A stretch of 64,000 nt of DNA from SMWD01 sp964629475 (GTDB lineage: Bacteria > Pseudomonadota > Gammaproteobacteria > Steroidobacterales > GCA-2729495): assembly GCA_964629475.1 (NCBI GenBank), contig CAZVQW010000011.1, forward strand, positions 41,930 through 105,929. The letters run 5' to 3'. Below the pieces are notes generated by a model. It was not told the origin of the DNA and ran no database searches. It was given only the letters and a program-made list of their open reading frames with translations. Both the position numbers and the translations under genes were made by a program. Every line of letters starts with the position of its first letter. Position 1 is the stretch's first letter. Below, one piece after another: positions 55,708-64,000 of the stretch.

Positions 55708-55756
55708 CGGCGCGTGTCCTGTCCTGCGCGGATCGCGCAGGACAGGACACGCGCCG
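55708..55756. repeat. 23-bp palindrome in the gltB leader
   Basis: Arms 55708-55730 and 55734-55756 are perfectly complementary around GAT; core GTGTCCTGTCCTGCGCG. It lies 46 bases before the gltB ATG, inside the predicted leader. In RNA it would form a very stable hairpin, but no T-run follows, so it is not a simple terminator. A smaller 5-bp stem (CTGCC/GGCAG) comes right after. Confidence 0.85.
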
Positions 55757-55802
55757 GTGCTGCCCACGGCAGGCTGAGCGGCCCTTTATTTTGCGGGATC
55801 AT

Positions 55803-60392
<4,590 letters not shown>

Positions 60393-60394
60393 CG

Positions 60395-61882
60395 ATGGGC
60401 AAACCAACCGGTTTCAAGGAGTTTCCCCGTCAGATCGTCGGCTATCGTGAGGTTGACGAACGTCTGGGCGACTATGCAGAGGTTTATGCGCAGCCGGATG
60501 TCGAGCATCTGCGAACGCAGGGTGCGCGGTGCATGGATTGCGGTGTGCCGTTTTGTCAGTCGGAACCTGGATGCCCGGTCGATAACCTGATTCCCGAATG
60601 GAATGACCTCGTCTACAACGGCCGCTGGCGGGATGCGCTGGACCGGCTGCACAAGACGAATAATTTTCCGGAGTTTACCGGGCGTGCCTGCCCTGCACCG
60701 TGTGAAGGTTCGTGCGTGCTCGGCATCAACGAGTTGCCGGTGACAATCAAGAATCTTGAGAACGCGATCATCAACCGTGGATTTGCGAAAGGGTGGGTCA
60801 AGCCGAATATACCGTCTGAACGTACCGGGAAGAAGGTTGCCATCGTCGGCTCCGGGCCGGCCGGGCTCGCCGCGGCCGAGCAGCTGAACAGGGCCGGACA
60901 CGAAGTCATCGTCTATGAGCGTGCCGACCGTATCGGTGGCCTGTTGATGTACGGTATTCCGAATATGAAGCTCGACAAGGACGGTGTCGTAACTCGTCGC
61001 ATCGACTTGTTGCGTGAGGCAGGTATACATTTCGAAACGAATGCCGATGTCGGCAATACGATCGATCCGCAGCAACTAATGGCCGACAACGATGCGTTGC
61101 TGCTGGCCACCGGCGCGACCGTCCCGCGTGACTTGCCGATTCCCGGACGGGAGCTGAGCGGCGTGCATTTCGCGATGGATTTCCTGACGGCAAATACGAA
61201 GAGCCTGCTCGACAGCAACCTGGCCGACGGGCAGTACATCAGCGCCGCAGGCAAGCGTGTCATCGTCATCGGCGGCGGCGATACCGGTACTGATTGTATC
61301 GGCACATCCGTGCGTCACGGCTGCAGCGCGATGATCAATCTTGAATTGCTGGACCAACCACCGGCGGAACGTGCCGAAGGTAATCCGTGGCCGGAGTGGC
61401 CGCTGATCATGCGCACGGATTACGGCCACGAAGAGGCCGCCGCAAAATTCGGTACGGATCCCCGGCAGTTTGCCGTGTTGTCGAAAGATTTTATCGATGA
61501 CGGTAACGGCAATGTGGCCGGGCTGCGTGTCGTTGATATCGCGTGGTCGCAGCGCGATGGCCGCATGCAGATGACCGAGATCGACGGCACCGAAAGAGTG
61601 CTCGAAGCGGATCTCGTGTTGCTGGCCATGGGTTTCCTGGGCCCCGAGGCGCCGATAGCCGAGGCGCTGGGAATCGAACTCGATGCTCGTTCGAACTACA
61701 AGGCCGAGCATGGCCCGTTCGAGACGAGCATCCCCGGTGTCTATGCGGCCGGTGACTGCCGCCGCGGTCAGTCGCTGGTCGTCTGGGGTATCAACGAGGG
61801 CCGCGGTGCGGCACGTTCGATCGATGCCTACCTGACCGGCTCGTCTAAGCTGCCGGCACCGCAGATCGCGATGGGTGGTTAG
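60395..61882 (+). CDS. gltD: Glutamate synthase small subunit
   Basis: 495 residues. N-terminal cysteines C46, C49, C54 and C60 (ARCMDCGVPFC) and later RACPAPCEGSC bind 4Fe-4S clusters. The FAD site is VAIVGSGPAGLAAA and the NADPH site VIVIGGGDTGTDCIG. It passes electrons from NADPH to GltB. Two bases after gltB. Confidence 0.97.
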   Translation: MGKPTGFKEFPRQIVGYREVDERLGDYAEVYAQPDVEHLRTQGARCMDCGVPFCQSEPGCPVDNLIPEWNDLVYNGRWRDALDRLHKTNNFPEFTGRACPAPCEGSCVLGINELPVTIKNLENAIINRGFAKGWVKPNIPSERTGKKVAIVGSGPAGLAAAEQLNRAGHEVIVYERADRIGGLLMYGIPNMKLDKDGVVTRRIDLLREAGIHFETNADVGNTIDPQQLMADNDALLLATGATVPRDLPIPGRELSGVHFAMDFLTANTKSLLDSNLADGQYISAAGKRVIVIGGGDTGTDCIGTSVRHGCSAMINLELLDQPPAERAEGNPWPEWPLIMRTDYGHEEAAAKFGTDPRQFAVLSKDFIDDGNGNVAGLRVVDIAWSQRDGRMQMTEIDGTERVLEADLVLLAMGFLGPEAPIAEALGIELDARSNYKAEHGPFETSIPGVYAAGDCRRGQSLVVWGINEGRGAARSIDAYLTGSSKLPAPQIAMGG

Positions 61883-61902
61883 GGCCTAACGAGAGCCCAC
61901 GC

Positions 61903-61980
61903 AATCGTAGGAGCGGCTTCCAGCCGCGATTAGTGTACCGTCACAAGGAATCATCGCGGCTGGAAGCCGCTCCTACGATT
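61903..61980. repeat. REP-like inverted pair (gltD / Nudix gene)
   Basis: AATCGTAGGAGCGGCTTCCA continuing to GCCGCGAT, with its complement on the far side. It lies between convergent genes and overlaps the Nudix 3' end, encoding its last residues and stop codon. Confidence 0.88.
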
Positions 61981-62534
61981 CTTGTTGCGTCATGCTTCAT
62001 GACGGCAAGTTTCAGGATGCCGGCGACGCTCAGGACATCTGTGATTTCACCGTCGTGAACCATCCGCACGACATCGTCGAAAGGCAGTTTTCTGAGCTCG
62101 AGTTGTTCAGTATCTTCGAATTCCGTTTCGCCGTGTGTCAGCCCTTCGGCGACGTAGACGATGCCGATTTCGTCCGTGATCGAATTGCTCAGGTGGACAT
62201 TGAGGATTGGCCGCCAGCGGTCTGCCGTCAGGCCGGTTTCTTCCTTGAGTTCTCTTTGTGCACCGGCGAGTGAGTCCGTGCCGACCGGCACGCCGCCCAT
62301 CGGAATCTCCCACGAATATTTATCGAGCGTATAGCGGTATTGGCCGACGAGCCATGTCTGATCGTCGTCGTCGAGCGGAATAATACCGCAGGCAAGATTC
62401 TTGAAATGAACCTTGCCGTAGATTCCGGGATTACCGGACGGGTTGATGACATCGTGTGCCGTGACGCGAATCCATGGATTGTCATAGACTTCGGTCACTT
62501 TTGAAGTTTTCCAGGGGTTCTTGGTTTCGGGCAT
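61941..62534 (-). CDS. Nudix hydrolase (ADP-ribose pyrophosphatase-like)
   Basis: 197 residues from ATG 62534, which has AGGAAAG upstream. The Nudix box reads GGVPVGTDSLAGAQ then RELKEETGL: the metal-binding REUxEE core is intact, but the usual Glu of Gx5E is Thr. WEIPMGG and QYRYTLDKYSWE resemble ADP-sugar pyrophosphatases. The C-terminal tail VGAASSRDDSL is encoded by the REP element, so the ancestral end was probably shorter or different. Lies 10 bases after the MATE gene. Confidence 0.9.
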   Translation of the reverse strand: MPETKNPWKTSKVTEVYDNPWIRVTAHDVINPSGNPGIYGKVHFKNLACGIIPLDDDDQTWLVGQYRYTLDKYSWEIPMGGVPVGTDSLAGAQRELKEETGLTADRWRPILNVHLSNSITDEIGIVYVAEGLTHGETEFEDTEQLELRKLPFDDVVRMVHDGEITDVLSVAGILKLAVMKHDATRIVGAASSRDDSL

Positions 62535-62544
62535 CTGTGCTTTC

Positions 62545-63885
62545 CTATGGTTTGGCGGCCGGCCCATCCAGCGCTAATACAGGTCCGTTAATCATACGGT
62601 GAAACCACACGTGCATGCCGATTCCGCGGGATGCCATGAACGCGGTAAAGGCCAGCCACAGGCCGTGATTGCCAAGAAAGCCTGTACTGAACCATGTCGG
62701 CAGAAAGATGAGTACCGTCGAGCCGACCATAATGATCATCATTTCCCTGGTGCGTGTCGCGCCGACATAAACGCCGTCATACAGGAAACTCCAGACGGAG
62801 ATCAGCGGTGAAACAACCAGCCACGGCAGGAATTCTCGGGCTGAAATTTGCAGATTATCGATACTGGTCAGCGCCGTGATAATTATCTCGCCGGCAACGG
62901 CGTATGTGATGCAAAACAGTGCGGCGAACATCAGTGACCATTGCCGTGTTCGGCGAACGGCGCGCCGGACACCGTCCCGATCGCGGCCACCGACGGCCTT
63001 GCCGACGAGGGCCTCGGCCGCATAGGCAATTCCATCCAGCGCATACGCCTGGAATAACTGGAAGTTCATTAATATTGCATTTGTCGCGAGTATGACGTCG
63101 CCCATCCTGGCCCCCTGGGCTGTGATGAATGCGAACACGAACATCAGTGCCATCGTGCGTACAAACAGGCTTGCATTAACGTCGAACAGTCTTCGGTAAT
63201 TGGCCGGCTGCATAAATTGCGCGCGGGTCCATTGACCCGGGCGTGAGGACAGCTCGTGACGCACGAACAGGATGGCAACGAGTACCCCGCACAGTTCGGC
63301 GATCAGCGTTGCCAGCGCTACACCGTCTACCGTCATGCCGAGCAACAGGACGAAGATGAGGTCGAGTGCGGCATTCGTCAGGTTGATGACGAGCATAATG
63401 ACGAGCGGGCCTCGTGCGTTCTGCATGCCGATGAGCCAGCCCATCAATGCATAATTGACGAGCGACGCCGGGGCGCTCCAGATGCGCAGTTCGAAGTAGG
63501 TCTGCGTCAGGCGATTGACATCGGTGCTTGGCGCCAGTATCCACAAGGCTGCGTCGAGCAGTGGCCGTTGCAGCATGATGATGATTGCAGCCAGCACGAG
63601 TGCCGTCAGGACGGGCTGACCCAGCGCCGTTCGTATCGATTCGTTGTCACCGGCACCGAACGCCTGTGCCGTAATGCCGGTCGTGCCCATGCGCAGGAAA
63701 TTCAGGCCCATGAACAGCACGCTGAATATTGTCGCGCCGGCGGCGACGGCGCCGAGATAGATCGCGTCGTCGAGATGCCCCATGACCGCGGTATCGACCA
63801 TGCCGAGCAGCGGTGCCGTGATCGATGACACGATCATCGGCAGGGCGATGCGCCAGACGGCTTTGTGACTGTAGGGGTCTTGCAT
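62545..63885 (-). CDS. MATE family transporter (2, DinF-like)
   Basis: 446 residues, 12 membrane segments, start IALPMIVSSITAPLLGMVDTAV, with TGITAQAFGAGD and the second-half motif ALDGIAYAAEALVGKAVG. This pattern is close to DinF-type MATE proteins. Substrate unknown. It belongs to a different subgroup from the MATE gene at 48547-49926. Confidence 0.9.
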   Translation of the reverse strand: MQDPYSHKAVWRIALPMIVSSITAPLLGMVDTAVMGHLDDAIYLGAVAAGATIFSVLFMGLNFLRMGTTGITAQAFGAGDNESIRTALGQPVLTALVLAAIIIMLQRPLLDAALWILAPSTDVNRLTQTYFELRIWSAPASLVNYALMGWLIGMQNARGPLVIMLVINLTNAALDLIFVLLLGMTVDGVALATLIAELCGVLVAILFVRHELSSRPGQWTRAQFMQPANYRRLFDVNASLFVRTMALMFVFAFITAQGARMGDVILATNAILMNFQLFQAYALDGIAYAAEALVGKAVGGRDRDGVRRAVRRTRQWSLMFAALFCITYAVAGEIIITALTSIDNLQISAREFLPWLVVSPLISVWSFLYDGVYVGATRTREMMIIMVGSTVLIFLPTWFSTGFLGNHGLWLAFTAFMASRGIGMHVWFHRMINGPVLALDGPAAKP

Positions 63886-63955
63886 AAGTGTTGGATTCTA
63901 ACGGTTACTTGCTACTGGAGAGATTTTGATTGTGGTGCCGGATTTCCGCCGGGCG

Positions 63956-64000
63956 GGGCCGGGGATATGCCCCTCGCCTCCGGAAGTCATTAGTCGGGTC
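63956..64000. repeat. Large hairpin repeat with conserved loop, copy 2 (cut by window end)
   Basis: 45 bases identical to 51022-51066: the left arm core GGGCCGGGGATATGCCCC and the full 27-base loop. The right arm would begin at the next base, outside the window. It lies upstream of the leftward MATE gene. Confidence 0.85.

Noticed and set aside
55698..55802. Extended gltB start upstream
   Set aside because: The extra 35 residues are encoded by the palindrome and leave the mature Cys too far from the N-terminus; ATG 55803 gives a normal 24-residue propeptide.

Overview
The window looks like a chromosome segment of a Gammaproteobacterium. The conserved block topA-smg-dprA-LysM gene / def-fmt-rsmB, the block DUF4390-ntrY-ntrX, and the block priA-argS-SPOR gene are all arranged as in Pseudomonas and Xanthomonas relatives. 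In Pseudomonas aeruginosa the def-fmt-rsmB and priA-argS blocks both lie close to the origin, so an origin-proximal position is possible here (inference). Most genes are GC-rich. A stretch from about 34 to 48.5 kb is visibly more AT-rich. I do not name a genus.

Layout. 1-12.1 kb: a leftward group (LysM protein, dprA, smg, topA; topA runs off the left edge) diverges from a rightward group (def, fmt, rsmB, DUF4390, ntrY, ntrX) covering formyl-Met metabolism, rRNA methylation and a two-component system. 12.2-22.1 kb: leftward genes for a CBS protein, a CapA-like lipoprotein, a SPOR protein, argS, priA, and the transhydrogenase pair pntA-pntB. The region upstream of priA holds a cluster of DnaA boxes. 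22.4-30.5 kb: rightward HNH nuclease, a YfbK-like VWA lipoprotein with an ECF sigma factor and a membrane partner, a 5'-3' exonuclease, fructosamine kinase and acs. 30.6-34.1 kb: a second CBS protein, a double VOC protein, a small unknown protein, a chorismatase of the FkbO/XanB2 family and a small lipoprotein.

34.4-48.5 kb: a co-directional surface-glycan cluster. It contains a GT39-like membrane glycosyltransferase, a GT2 enzyme, a polysaccharide deacetylase fused to a NodU-type carbamoyltransferase, an LPG-synthase-like flippase-domain protein, a predicted alpha-toroid protein, an AsnB-type amidotransferase, a Wzx-like flippase, a GT4 enzyme and UDP-xylose synthase. Together they can make UDP-xylose, assemble and flip a glycan, and decorate it by deacetylation, carbamoylation and perhaps amidation. 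No initiating transferase, polymerase or chain-length regulator is visible.

48.5-64 kb: MATE transporter, FAH-family hydrolase, a leftward group (DUF924, thiolase, Na+/alanine-type symporter, dienelactone hydrolase), then gltB-gltD (glutamate synthase), a Nudix hydrolase and a second MATE transporter.

The window is rich in small palindromic elements. There are six copies of a REP-like family (GTRGGAGCGGC...), three copies of a TGGTGTC palindrome family, and two copies of a larger hairpin with an identical 27-base loop. A 23-bp palindrome lies in the gltB leader, and an imperfect palindrome abuts the sigma factor gene. Several overlap gene ends and supply start or stop codons. No tRNA, rRNA, CRISPR array, transposase or phage gene was seen. 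All calls come from reading motifs by eye; no database search was run.
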